Source of the DNA: Loripinus fragilis
Lineage: Eukaryota > Mollusca > Bivalvia > Lucinida > Lucinidae
NCBI GenBank assembly: GCA_964019695.1
Contig: OZ026522.1
Coordinates: 58,428,811-58,492,810 of the forward strand
DNA length: 64,000 nt
Direction of reading: 5' to 3'
The position numbers and the translations under genes are program-made. The notes beneath the pieces were generated by a model. That model was not told the DNA's origin and ran no database searches. It worked only from the letters and a program-made list of their open reading frames with translations. Below are positions 1-10,641 of the stretch, piece after piece; positions within the stretch are counted from its first letter, which is position 1, and the number at the start of each line of letters is the position of its first letter.

Positions 1-574
1 TCTAGGTCATTTCAAAAGGACAGTGACGCATCTGCAGCGGCATGTGCTTATCAAAAAAGTATATTCGTTTGCCTATTAATCAAGTAGACCATTTTCTATT
101 GTTGAAATTAATCACTTTCAACGGAAAGCTGGTGTAACTTGCGATTGAGAAAATTTGCTTTCGTAGGTGGCATTATGCAATTGTGACACTCCCTGAGCAT
201 TCCATTTTAATGTTGATAATATTCAAGCCAAGAATCTGCTCATTAAAAATGAGCATCAACGTCAATGGTTTCAATTGTCCAAAATGTCAAAAATAGATAA
301 CATATCTTTATCATATATAAAAACAAGTGTTGACTTGTTCTGGTCGACATGCTCTGTTATTGAACAGTACACCAAATCAAATCAAAGTTACCAGTTTTAT
401 AAAACTCTCACTTTAAAACATGCTTCATTGCTCAGAAATGCCATAAATACCAAAACCTCATGTGCTGACCCAAATGTGTTTCTGTATAAATGATGAAAAA
501 TTAGAAAAAAAACTCTTATCTATGGATATCTGTGGCGTGTGCATTTAATGAGACAATTATATGTACCCTACTGT

Positions 575-1645
575 CCACGTTTTTGTACTTGTCGAATTTG
601 CGTTGAAAACACATTGAAAACGCAGGTAATACGCACTGTATTTTCAACGCGAATTCCAAATAGTCAATCCCCGCCTGTCATTGATAAGGCGATGAACTGC
701 AGTGAAACGCATTCACCTGTCCACCAATCGATCCAGCTGATTTATTAACGCAAATCAACGTTTATCACCGCATAGCAACGCAGATCCGCATTGTAATGCA
801 TTGCTGCATAGTCATTCATGATAGGAAAGATAAAAGACATTTAAACGGATTTAATAGCAAATTAAAACATTGAGGTAAGAAATAACATTGTATTACGCAA
901 GATGATATTGCAAATTTCAAACTTTAGATTAGATTTACCTATAACAGAGGCGTACTTCAAATCGAACTATAGTCCCTACTATAGAAAATTAAGTTTGATT
1001 CGAACACCTATAGTCGCTACAAGGGTGACGTCACGAACATACTGGAGATGGTCGGAGCACCGTTACTCTAGTAGATTGGCTGGTTCCCTACTTTAGACAT
1101 ATCTAACGATGGGTTCAAGATCTAGAACGATGGGTTCAAGATCGGTCAGTAGCCTCAAAATGATATGTTTTTGTAAAATAAACCTAGTTGAACATAATTT
1201 TTGGTCCCACTTATTTGTAAATTGATTATTAGAAAGCGATGTGCAGTTTATAACATCCTTTTTGTCTACGACGAAGAATTGAAGTGGAGCTTACAGGGCT
1301 ATACTTTTTGTTTACTTGCCAACAAACTAAAAGCTCCAACTTTAGTCGTTCGGATGTAAACGTGCGTGCGCATCTATTACGTAAGAACTATAGTAGGAAC
1401 TTAAGTTCGATTCGAAGTACGCCAGAGTCAACACATTTCAATATCGATTTTTCTAAATAGGCAATTTGATTGGTTAACGCACTAACGCTTAGCATCTCAT
1501 ATGAATATTCATGATCTTGCCTTGCATTGATACGAGTTGATTCGCGTTTTCAACGCACTTTAAATCGTACGTGCGTACAACGCATTGAAATGCGCACGAA
1601 ACGCGAATTCGCAGTACAAATACGAGGGCGTCAGTGTACAAGTAC
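575..1645. mobile_element. Outer inverted-repeat element with a nested MITE
   Basis: Related GC-richer segments with repeated GCGTTGAAAAC-type words occur in opposite orientation at about 575-655 and 1530-1645. Both contain a stretch reading TTTGTAC and CGAATT, then tandem CGTTGAAA words. They flank a second inverted-repeat element at 949-1423. The simplest reading is an old DNA element with imperfect arms into which another inserted. No transposase is visible and the outer boundaries are approximate. Confidence 0.45.
949..1423. mobile_element. MITE with GGCGTACTTC termini
   Basis: The left end reads GGCGTACTTCAAATCGAACT and the right end, read on the minus strand, begins GGCGTACTTCGAATCGAACT. 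A CTACTATAG word follows on both sides. This gives a 475-bp non-coding element with terminal inverted repeats of about 40 bp. Superfamily was not assigned and no clear target duplication is seen. Confidence 0.65.
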
Positions 1646-1678
1646 GTGATACGTCCCGCCAGATACGAGATCACTCAC

Positions 1679-1834
1679 CATGAATTGTGCTGCGTCTTTG
1701 CTGTGTTTTTCTATTAAGTCTGTGTCCCCAGCAGCCAGGTCTTTTATGAGATGAAGATAAGCCAATTCCCCGTTAACAATCTCCTCCTCCTCCTCTACCT
1801 CATTGAACGTCTCTTGTTTGTTATTATGAGCGAG
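1679..1834 (-). CDS. Internal exon 3 of a secreted/membrane protein of unknown family
   Basis: This is a minus-strand exon of 156 nt (52 codons, phase 0 at both ends). It is preceded by TATTTCAG and followed by the strong donor GTGAGT directly after ATG. It encodes a mostly hydrophilic segment starting LAHNNKQETF, with an acidic run of five glutamates, then a predicted helical stretch (GELAYLHLIKDLAAGDTDLI) ending DAAQFM. It joins in frame to the exons at 4198-4281 and 6512-6709. I do not recognise the family. The gene must continue at lower coordinates, because the exon ends in a donor. The splice signals, the phases and the codon-like composition support a real exon. Confidence 0.68.
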
Positions 1835-1870
1835 CTGAAATAGATAAATGACTGATTTACTGCCTTGCAA

Positions 1871-2076
1871 GCCAAGAGTGACAGTGACGTCATGTTTTGT
1901 TTACAAAGTTACCAGGGACTTAGAATCGATATATCACCTGTGTATTAATCCTATCCGCAGGATAGGATTAATACACAAGTGATCTATTGATTCGCATTGG
2001 CTGAGGTGGAGTGTACAAGTTAATATTTTCTAAACAATTGGAAACAAATTAATACTTCACTGTCACTCTTGGTTGG
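1871..2076. mobile_element. Short TIR element with a central perfect hairpin
   Basis: The ends are inverted copies of CCAAGAGTGACAGTGA, starting at 1871 and ending about 2072-2076. In the centre, 1939-1956 pairs perfectly with 1960-1977 across a 3-nt GCA loop, and the stem extends by five more pairs after one mismatch. It is non-coding and about 206 bp. It lies just upstream (in gene 1 sense) of the exon at 1679-1834. Confidence 0.6.
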
Positions 2077-2085
2077 CACGACAGT

Positions 2086-2569
<484 letters not shown>

Positions 2570-2631
2570 GGTAAATTTGGCTTCATCGCAAGAAACTTTG
2601 ATTTGGTTGTTCTTTCCCTGGAAAGTTTATT

Positions 2632-3223
2632 AGTTAAACGAAATGCTTGAAACATGCAATGTTCTAGGAAGTCGGTAAAGCAGAGCAGATTGGTATTGCG
2701 AAAATCGAAGACAGGTTCTCTCGTTACAAAGCTCTGTTGAACCGCAAATTTCACAAATTTGAAGAATTGGTACCAATACGTCACTTTTGGAAAATGTGAA
2801 ATTAACGTACGGTCAATTTCGATAATTTTATGGGTGTAAAATTTGTGCTGAAATTTCACATTTAATGATTTTAACGTGCGAAGAACTGGTGCGAATTTTC
2901 TCAGTTGTGAATATTTGGTACCATTTTTTTACAGATGTGAGGCTTTGGTATCGATTCCTCTCACATGTGAGGATTTTATTCTGATTCTTCACAAATTTTA
3001 CACCCTAAAAAGTATCGAAATAGACCGTACGTTAATTTCACATTTGCCGGAAGAGACGTATTGGTACCAATTCTTCACATGGTGTGAAATAAACGAAGCG
3101 TGAAATTTGCGGTTCAACAGAGATTTGTCACGGGAGAACATGTCTTCGATTTTTTGCAATACCAATCTGCTCTGCTATACAGACTATATAGAACATTGCA
3201 GTTTTCAAGCATTTCGTTTAACT
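2632..3223. repeat. Long inverted repeat, arms of about 220 bp
   Basis: Arm 1 (2632-2847) and arm 2 (2990-3223) are reverse complements with modest divergence, around a loop of about 140 bp. Both arms contain the words AAACGAAATGCTTGAAA, CAGAGCAGATTGGTAT and the GGTACCAAT motif. The structure could fold as one large stem-loop. A third partial copy of the arm's GAAATTTGCGGTTCAA segment appears near 3580-3597. Confidence 0.8.
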
Positions 3224-3600
3224 ATCGGTGAAAAATTGGTATCAAATCATTACATGTGAAAAATTGGTATCAAACTTACATGTGTGAAGAACTGGTACCA
3301 AATCCTGACACATGTGAAATATTGGTACCAAATTATCACATATGTGTTAAACTGGTACTTAATCGTCAAATATGTCAGTAATGAAACTGTGAAGAATTGG
3401 TATCGAGTTCAAAATGCAGCAGATTTGGGGGTATTTTATTAATGTGAGGAATGCGCATGTATACTATATGAAATTTGAAAGTGTGAGATACTGTTTCGAA
3501 ATATGTGACGTATTGATACCAATTGTTTTCGTGCTGTGAGGAATTGGTACCAATGTTTCACAATGTGCAATTTACGAAGTGTGAAATTTGCGGTTCAATA
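3224..3600 (+). repeat. Irregular repeat of a GGTACCAA/ACATGTGA motif
   Basis: The words GTGAAGAATTGGTACCAA and CACATGTGAAA recur with variable spacing of about 30-60 bp through this stretch and in the loop of the adjacent inverted repeat. Each word is partly palindromic. It is a degenerate minisatellite without coding potential. Confidence 0.6.
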
Positions 3601-3702
3601 AAGCTCTTTATGCATAGAAATAAAGCCCCTCTTTTGAACATAATGCGTAACTATCGGGGCTACGTCGCGAGACGACACTTATAGGGGTTGCGACCAGGCC
3701 CA

Positions 3703-3898
3703 GAGGTTATAAAGCTTCTTTAAAACTCAACTCAACTGAGCATGAAATATATCTTGCTCATCAATGTTAAAATGCCAACAATTGTTGGAATTTTAATATT
3801 CACGAGCAGGTTACTACATCTGTTTGTTTCGAAGTTTTGTTTGTTATGAACAACTTCATGCTCAGTTGAGTTGAGCAAAAAAAAGGTTTGATAACCTA
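3703..3898. mobile_element. MITE family H, copy 1 (GGTTATAAA/CTCAACTCAACTGAGCATG)
   Basis: The termini are GAGGTTATAAA on the left and its complement TTGATAACCT on the right. Inside, both arms carry the words CTCAACTCAACTGAGCATG and its reverse complement. The central part contains the palindrome CCAACAATTGTTGG. Related copies occur at 58770-59498, beside the Trk kinase exons. It is a non-autonomous palindromic element. Confidence 0.7.
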
Positions 3899-4197
3899 GA
3901 TGCTGGATTAAACTCAAACTAGTCTGTTCAGCGACAAAGACTACCTATTAATACAAATGCAGCTATAAAACGTCCGGACTGGCCGGTTTGCGTCTTTGCT
4001 GCTGCATACAATGTGCAACAAAAATAGTTTAACCTTTAATTTGATTGAATTTAAACACTTGCAATGCATCAGAAGTAAATATTGCAAAACGAATGGTAGT
4101 TATAACTTTGAGCGTCACCTTACTTCGTGTCTATTAACTTTTTTATATTATTAATTTATTCTTGTTGTGAATAAGGTGATTGACTGTCGTGACTTAC

Positions 4198-4281
4198 CAC
4201 TTGTTGTTCGAGTCGTTCCTGGCTCTCGGCGCTTATGTGTCCATCCTGCATTCTGATGACAGGCACTGCCTCTGAATCACC
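4198..4281 (-). CDS. Internal exon 2 of the secreted/membrane protein of unknown family
   Basis: This is a minus-strand exon of 84 nt (28 codons, phase 0 at both ends). It is preceded by a pyrimidine tract ending TTTCAG and followed by the donor GTAAGTC. It encodes GDSEAVPVIRMQDGHISAES then QERLEQQV, a hydrophilic stretch with a possible short amphipathic end. It links in frame with the signal-peptide exon at 6512-6709 and the acidic exon at 1679-1834. The family is not recognised. The coincidence of good splice sites, phase symmetry and frame continuity with both neighbours is the main support. Confidence 0.65.
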
Positions 4282-4327
4282 CTGAAAAAGAAACACATTT
4301 AAATTGCAGGTGTGTACATAGAGGTTC

Positions 4328-4652
4328 TTACATAAGTGCTCATGTTTTATTGCATTTATTAAACGAGTTGGGGCAAAGAGATAAAATGCGAGGCTTGCCG
4401 AGCATTTTATCTCTTTTTCGCAACGAGTTTAATAAATTCAATTATACAAGAGCACGAATGTAAGATTCTATTTATCATATGACAAATACTTTGAATTCTC
4501 ATTTCTGGCGTAAAAACGTTATAATTTTGTCATTATGTACGCAACGTTGTTATGGACGTCATAACGTTCCCCGTAAATCTATAAACCAATAGTGGTTTAT
4601 CGATTTTATTGCATGGCGTTATTTCACTCCCAGACGCGACGCCATGATTATA
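4328..4652 (+). mobile_element. Palindromic element family C, copy 1
   Basis: This is a head of GTGCTCATGTTTTATTG, then a palindrome in which GAGATAAAATGCGAGGC pairs with AGCATTTTATCTC (about 4364-4428), then a tail ending GGCGTTATTTCACTCCCAGA. Copies 2 and 3 at 7051-7845 and 7985-8830 share the same order of blocks. It is non-coding, and a non-autonomous DNA transposon is the likely class. Confidence 0.65.
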
Positions 4653-5064
4653 TAACTTCAGCGTGAGTCCGTCTGCCCGTTACCAGATAGTGAAAATCGT
4701 CATTACTCTTGGACATGTTGGACGACATGGTATATTTTGATTAAAATTTTCATACGTATGCATGCCAATATTGTCTAACCACTGGTATACAAAACGGCCT
4801 TTTTTGTTGGACGATGCTTTGCCGAGTATCAGCCCGGCCAGTGGTGGTCAGTTAGTGAAAATGCCGATAACTCTCGAACCACATGGTATATTTGGATCAA
4901 AGTTTGGAAAGCATACTTAGATATGTTAACATTGTGCAGCTCTTGGTTGCAAACCGGCCCAGTGACGTGGTTTTGCTGAGAAACATTTCAACCGGTCGAG
5001 GTATTTTAGTGAAAATAGCTTAAAAGTAGAATGTTTGAATTTATTATAAGAAAGTTTTTTTTTA

Positions 5065-6178
5065 AAAAATGGAATGATCAACGAGGTCAAATGCTTTACG
5101 AAAATCTATGAATAATATGTTCCCATAATGTTTCCTTTATCTATGCAGGTCATCCATTGATCTACTAACTTTATTAATGCAGTCTGACAACTATGTTTTG
5201 GTCTGAAACCAGACTGGTTCTCATGAATTAAATTATATTTATTTAAAAAAAATCCCATGAGATGGGTATTAATATGCTTTTCAAAAAGTTTCGAGATTGT
5301 AGGTAGGATTGAGATTGGTCTATAATTTGAGGGGTCAGATTTTCGACCACTTTTATGTATCGGGAATATTTTTGCTATCTTTAGTTGTGATGGGAAACAT
5401 GACGAGTCGATGCTTTTGTTAATGAGATATGTTATGGATGGTGCCAGAACACCAGCAGCCATTTTAGTATCCTAGGGCCAAGACCATCCATGCATGTGGC
5501 TTTCTAGGGATTTAGTCCGCGTATGAATTCAATCACTTGTTGAGTTGTTATATACGGCACAGAAAAGTAGACATGTGATGGAACTTTGCTATTTATGCGT
5601 TCATTTAGTTTATTCATATCTGGTGCATCTACGGGATCGTTATGTGAACTAAAGTAAAATGGTCACATACAGAAGCAAAATATTCCTTCAGTTTACATGC
5701 AATATTTTGAGAATCAGAGTATGTTACGTCGTTCATCTTAAGTTCATCAGGTAAAGTGTGAAGCGGCGAATTGGTTTTCTTGGTGTAAGATCGAAAGTGT
5801 TTCCAAATAGTTCTTGTATCTTTTTGAGAAGAAATTGATTCTAAAAAAATGATTCTTTTTTGCTTTGCGAATAAGATACCGTGTTTTATTTCGAAATATT
5901 TTATATTGTGAGTAGTTTTTAGCTTATTCAAAATTGTCCCGCATTCGTCGTGCTGTGACTATTTCAGGCGCACACGATTCTGGTAAACGTCGCGTTTTGA
6001 CCCTCCTAGTTTTTATAGGCGCATGTTTATCTAATTGCTTTTGAATTATTGAAAACCAATCTGTAAAGTCATCATCGACATTAGAATTAGATAGAGAAAA
6101 CGACTCTAAATCAGAACCCAGGTTGTACAAAGATGATGATTCGTTGAATGATGTAGTTAGGATGTATTTCTGTTCCTG
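5065..6178 (-). pseudogene. Degenerate non-LTR retrotransposon (LINE) reverse transcriptase fragment
   Basis: Read on the minus strand, this begins with a linker region (about 6178-5640) carrying TIWKHFRSYTKK. Next comes the RT entry segment, MDGLGPRILKMAAGVLAP, then NYRPISILPTISKLFEKHI, then NQSGFRPKHSCQTALIKL. A shifted frame follows with FIDFRKAFDLVDH, the catalytic block A with its aspartate. Internal frameshifts and stops, a missing endonuclease and loss of the YADD-containing part show a dead, doubly truncated copy. The block order matches Jockey/CR1-type LINEs of invertebrates; the clade is not resolved. It lies in the intron between exons 1 and 2 of gene 1, in the same orientation as that gene. 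Confidence 0.85.
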
Positions 6179-6234
6179 AATAGCATCTCTTGATCACCCT
6201 GCATATATGTTTAATGCCAGACTTTGCGCATATG

Positions 6235-6456
6235 CAGTGGCGGATCCAGAGGGGGTTCAGGAGGGTCGCTCGAACCCCCTCCCCGCCCCCTATCCTATTT
6301 GTAAATATCCTATGAACATGAAATAATTTGGTCTCAGTGAGACCAAATTATTTCGTTTTCATGGGATATTTAATAAAAGTGATAAAATCAGCAAAGCGAA
6401 CCCCTCACACCTTTATTCATATGAACCCCCTTTCCTGAAATCCCGGATCCGCCACT
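6235..6456. mobile_element. MITE family J, copy 1 (CAGTGGCGGATCC termini)
   Basis: The termini are the inverted pair CAGTGGCGGATCC and GGATCCGCCACTG. The subterminal parts are G- or C-rich and the centre is a strong palindrome around GGTCTCAGTGAGACC. The copy at 54862-55040 keeps both ends and the centre, and a partial reversed copy is at 12013-12165. It lies about 55 bp from the donor of the signal-peptide exon of gene 1. Confidence 0.8.
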
Positions 6457-6511
6457 GATCATGCTGATATGCGATCGGGAGTTGACCTATACCATAAAAC
6501 ATTTTGATTAC

Positions 6512-6709
6512 CTGACCATCTGCTGGGACACTCCTGCCAGGTCTAGGCCGTCGTTTCATTTCAGCATTATTCCGAGCTAACGCTGCTGCTGGAAGTTCGA
6601 AGGACGGCCCCGCGAATTTGGGTGGCCCGGACTCGTAAGCATTTCTTTTTATTGATAAGGGTTCGACATCTGTCAGCCAAAGAAGCAGGATGAGTATACA
6701 AAACCGCAT
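6512..6709 (-). CDS. First coding exon with signal peptide, gene 1 (unknown secreted/membrane protein)
   Basis: This is a minus-strand exon of 198 nt encoding 66 residues from ATG at 6709. The N-terminus MRFCILILLLWLTDVEPLSI is a convincing signal peptide of about 16-20 residues, followed by KR. The rest is proline-, alanine- and arginine-rich and ends GRSVPADGQ at a CAG/GTAATC donor (phase 0). The dibasic-rich segment MKRRPRPGR could be a processing site. The ATG directly follows TTTATTTTCAG, so it is probably the first codon of an exon whose 5' UTR lies in an upstream exon. It joins in frame to 4198-4281. I do not recognise the family; a peptide precursor or secreted protein is possible. 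Confidence 0.65.
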
Positions 6710-6757
6710 CTGAAAATAAAGGTCGTTTAGTTTTTTGTTGTGTTTTAACTCTTAGGC

Positions 6758-6948
6758 AGGGAGCATAGTGGCTCAATGGTAGAATGTTTGGCTCGAGACC
6801 GAGGGGCCGTTGGTTCGAGCCTCAACAGCGTCAGTGTGTTGTGTCCTTGAGCAAGACACATGTATCCTTGCTTAGTACTGGTTCAATCCAGGAAGACCCG
6901 TTCCGACATAACTGAAAAAACTGTTGACTGAGACGTAAAGAATCACAT
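6758..6948 (+). mobile_element. tRNA-derived SINE, copy 1
   Basis: A tRNA-like head carries an A box (TGGCTCAATGG, 6769-6779) and a B box (GGTTCGAGCCT, 6812-6822). A tail follows containing TTGAGCAAGACACAT, TTAGTACTGGTTCAA and GACATAACTGAAAAA, ending in an A-rich stretch. Minus-strand copies are at 43965-44113 (full) and 10158-10245 (tail only). The internal promoter boxes plus a shared unrelated tail are diagnostic for a SINE rather than a tRNA gene. Confidence 0.85.
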
Positions 6949-7050
6949 CAAATAAAAATAACTCTTAGACTGCTAATTGCGACTAAATTAATAAAAATCA
7001 ACAGTAAACAAACAATAAATAAACAAAACAAAAACAAGCTTTGATCCATA

Positions 7051-7845
7051 ATATCATAATTATGACGTTGCGTCTGGGAGTGAAATAACGCCATGCAATA
7101 AAATCGATAAACCACTAATGTTTACAGATGTTCAAGAAACGTAAAGTTGCGTACATACATGTAATATTTACATTTCCACTGCGAGTCTTTAAATGAACCT
7201 CTACATTTGAGCTGTGGTTCATACCTTCATGAACAAGTCGATTTAAGCCACACCCACATACGCGCCATTAGAGCGGGCTAACGTCAAGTCCATCCAATAA
7301 CGTTGCTTGTTTACTGACGTTTGCGTGACGTTGAACACTTATCGTCATGGCGTTAAGCGCGGAAATTTGGCGTTTTGGCTATTCCAAACTCTACGTTATG
7401 TCTGGTTTAATTCACAATATCTCGAAAACCAGCAAAGTAAGGTGAAAATTGAAAATTGATACTTGACTGATAATATAAAATGTAAATATAAGCAATAAAT
7501 TCAATTTTTGGAAGGTTCATGGAATCATACATACTTCGGGTATCTTGCAAAGTTAACGTGAAGCCCTTCGAGCTTCACTTACTTTGCAAGAGACCCGAAG
7601 TATTCATGATTCCATGAACCTTCCAAAAATCGAATTCATTTCTTAAATGACATAATTATAACGTTTTTTTACGCCAGAAATGAGATTTCAAAGTAATCTT
7701 AATGTCATATAATAGATTAAATCTAACATTTGTGCTCCTGTATTATTGAATTAATTAAACTCATTGCGAAGCCTCGCATTTTATCTCTTTTCTCCAACTC
7801 GTTTAATAAATGCAATAAGATATGAGCACGCATGTAAGATCCTCT
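7051..7845 (-). mobile_element. Element family C, copy 2, interrupted
   Basis: The family C tail (TCTGGGAGTGAAATAACGCC) is at 7070-7090. The head, with CTCGTTTAATAAATGCAATA, is at about 7795-7818, so the copy is antisense to copy 1. The two parts are separated by about 480 bp of foreign sequence (about 7166-7640) that includes the family D palindrome. This is a nested insertion. Confidence 0.6.
7470..7647. mobile_element. Palindromic element family D, copy 1
   Basis: The words TTTTTGGAAGGTTCATGGAA and GGTATCTTGCAAAGTTAACG are answered by their reverse complements after a short centre at CTTCGAGCTTCAC, giving arms of about 60 bp. A second, rearranged copy is at 40295-40505. This copy sits inside a family C element. 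Confidence 0.7.
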
Positions 7846-7984
7846 ATTTACGTAATTTATTTTGGTCTTATACTGTTGGCAAAGGTTGTCAGTAGGAACA
7901 GTTGGTTAAGACCTCCACCAGTTGGAATAACAGGGGCTAACACAATTGATAAAAAAGAAAACTGCAAAAATATTATAGATAGAG

Positions 7985-8830
7985 GATATTACATGAGTGC
8001 TCATGTATTATTGAATTTATTAAACGAGTTGGAGAAAAGATATAACATGCGGGGCTTGTCGAGCACTGTATCGAGCATTTTCGCATTAGTTTAATAACAC
8101 AGGAGCACGAGTGTTAAATTCTATTTATCATATGGCATTTAGATTGCTTTGAAATCTCATTTCTGGCCTAAAAAGGTTATGATTTTGTCATAATGTACGA
8201 AACGTTGTTATAAACGTCATGACGTTTCCCGAACATCTGTAAACAACTATTCTTGCTTAGATATCTATTCGTATAGCTGTTTACACCCATTGTCAAATGA
8301 ACGAAAATCCATGTTCAAATCAGGAGATTCACGTGCTGTTTGAACATGGGTCTGAACTTGAAAATACTTAAAATGAGCCCTGCATTATTTGCATGACGTT
8401 CATTGCGGACCAGACTGATCATTTCGCCGATGTTTTTATTCGCGAAAACGTTGTGTACGGTTGTGACGTAATGACGTTCGAAAGTACACAGCCGACGCCA
8501 TTTTGTTTAGAGAAATCCGGTGTAAGAAAATGGACTATTTAATGTTTTAGCAGCGTTTTCAGTGCGAATTGAGCTGGAATAAGGTAAACTATGCAAGAAT
8601 AACGATCACACATATTTGTTTCATTGCATTAACACTTGCCGGGTCCCTCGGATGATGTTGAACACTCGGCCTATAGGCCTCGTGTTCAAACAGCATCCTC
8701 GGGACCCGGCAAATGTTAATGCATGAAAAAACATGTGCGATCCCTATAGTGGCTTATCGATTTTATTGCATGGCGTTATTTCACTCCCAGACGCAACGTC
8801 ATATGATAAATATTTCAATAAATTAGTTCC
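7985..8830 (+). mobile_element. Element family C, copy 3, interrupted
   Basis: The head of family C (GAGTGCTCATGTATTATTG, GAGTTGGAGAAAAGATA) begins here and runs to about 8245. The tail resumes at about 8746 with GTGGCTTATCGATTTTATTG and the CACTCCCAGACGCAACG word. About 500 bp of other sequence, including palindrome E, splits the copy. Confidence 0.6.
8618..8730. repeat. Palindrome family E (CCGGGTCCCTCGGATG)
   Basis: The segment GCATTAACACTTGCCGGGTC followed by CCTCGGATGATGTTGAACAC is matched by its reverse complement after the centre GGCCTATAGGCC. Arms are about 50 bp. It is a hairpin-type element inside the split family C copy 3. Confidence 0.7.
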
Positions 8831-8834
8831 GGCT

Positions 8835-9570
8835 CTAACATAATATGTACAACATTCGTCACCAGCTCTTCATTGTACGACATTCACGAATGGAAAACAT
8901 TTGGAACGTGTCTATCAAGCGTCAATTGACTTTTATCTGAACACAATCCGTACACTGAGCCCAATACCTCGAAGAAAACAGTTGCAAAATTTCAATAAAC
9001 CATCGGTATTATACTGTACTCAGTTCACTAATTGAAAAAAGTGATGAAAATGAGCTGAACCTTAGGTCACCGAAATTAATAAAAGACATTTATTTATATT
9101 TTGTTAAAAATTAAAAATTAAACTTTACAAAATTGGCATCCAATATTTTAATGTCAATAGCAAAACAAACGAGCAAACAGGTGTACGTAGTTGCTACATG
9201 TATATGCCTTTATTCTAAGAACTCGCCAAAACTATTTTTACCTCAGAACTTCACAGTACTCACCATATATTTCCAAGGATTATGAATCCTAGACCTTACC
9301 TTTGGTATTGTACATCCTATTAAGAGCCAGGTCCGGCGGCAAGACAGTTGTTTTTATACGTGTCATCCCTCTAGAACAGAGAATAATAATTAGTTCTATA
9401 ACAATCCCGCTAAAAATTTCGCATTTAATATTTTTGCAATAATTAACGAAGCCGAAACACGAGAAAATTCTGCATCTGCAGTATGGGATAAAAATCGATA
9501 AAATCGAATAAGTGTAAAAAAAAAATAAAAAATAAAATACAACAACCTATCGAATAAAGTATAAGTTACA
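8835..9570. other. No recognisable gene
   Basis: AT-rich intergenic or intronic sequence. I saw no exon with both splice signals and no repeat structure on either strand. Confidence 0.5.
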
Positions 9571-9576
9571 TCAATT

Positions 9577-9745
9577 AGGGGAATAACTGTATTCAAAAAA
9601 TTCATTTGGGAAGGTACATCGTCGGATGTACGGTCGGAAATGTAGTTTTACGGCGACGCATAAGCGGAGCCGTAAAAACGTGATTTCCGGACGTATATCC
9701 GACGATATACCTCCCCAAATGAAAATTTTGAATATGGTTATCCCC
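9577..9745. mobile_element. Palindromic element family F
   Basis: The left end GGGGAATAACTGTATTCAAA and the right end TTTGAATATGGTTATCCCC are inverted. Inside, GGAAGGTACATCGTCGGATG is answered by CGACGATATACCTCCCC. Arms are about 75 bp around a GC-rich centre. Confidence 0.7.
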
Positions 9746-10157
9746 ATTCTAATGCACTATTAACATTTTCCCTTCAGAAAGAGAGTGAAAATGCAATTTG
9801 TTGTGCCTACGCCCAGCTGCATAAAACTTTTTGCCGCTTGCCAGCTGCATATATTCACCTGTCAACCATTGAAAAGCGACGTTACGTAATGACGTCGGGT
9901 TCGCGACAGTTTATCGCAAGATATACGGTCGCAAATTTATGACGCTATCCTATCAAACGTCGCGTTGCATTTGCAAGTGCATAAGAATATGGTATGTCAG
10001 CTCATTCTTGAAAGTGTTTGTAAAGTCAATCTAGATTCCACCGTACAATTGTATTGCGGGTTTAAATCTACTCGTATAACATAAACCAGCGATCATATAT
10101 TATAGAAAAAACGCAACAGGTCTCCTCGTACAACTGTTTGTTTGTTAGTGTTGATGC

Positions 10158-10245
10158 TTTACGTCCCAGCCAATACCTTTTCAGTCATGTCGACGAGTCG
10201 CTGTCTCCATGGGTTAAACCAGTACTAAGCAAAGGATAAAGAGAT
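10158..10245 (-). mobile_element. SINE tail fragment
   Basis: Read on the minus strand this contains GCTTAGTACTGGTT and GACATGACTGAAAAGG, the tail of the SINE at 6758-6948. The tRNA-like head is missing. Confidence 0.65.
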
Positions 10246-10394
10246 ACTGCACAGTGCCACAGGTACATGTAAGTCTCAAACAAGCGAAGTCTTGCATTCC
10301 GAGCTTTACAAGTATACATTTACTCTCGTACCGTGATGATGTACATGAAGTTAATAATTAAAAGAAATGTTATTATTATACCATTTTATACACT

Positions 10395-10500
10395 TCTTAT
10401 CAACTTTAGGACGAAACATTTCGCAAGATGCAAGGTCTACACTGATGTAGGTAATATAAAATAGTTCTAAGACGGCTGTCAACCGGTTATGGTTTCGTCC
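10395..10500 (+). repeat. Dispersed repeat also present near 43150-43260
   Basis: The word ATGCAAGGTCTACACTGATG and the following GTAATATAAAATAG match a diverged copy at about 43200-43245. The class of the element is not evident. Confidence 0.45.
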
Positions 10501-10641
10501 TATCAAAATGTGTCAGTTTTTGTCATAACGCCATGGACAAACCTGTTCACCATTACGGCTGAAAAGACTCTCTATCGATCCTTTTATATTTGTTGTAGAC
10601 ATTTTCATTGGAATTAATACTTGATATATTTACCGTGAATA

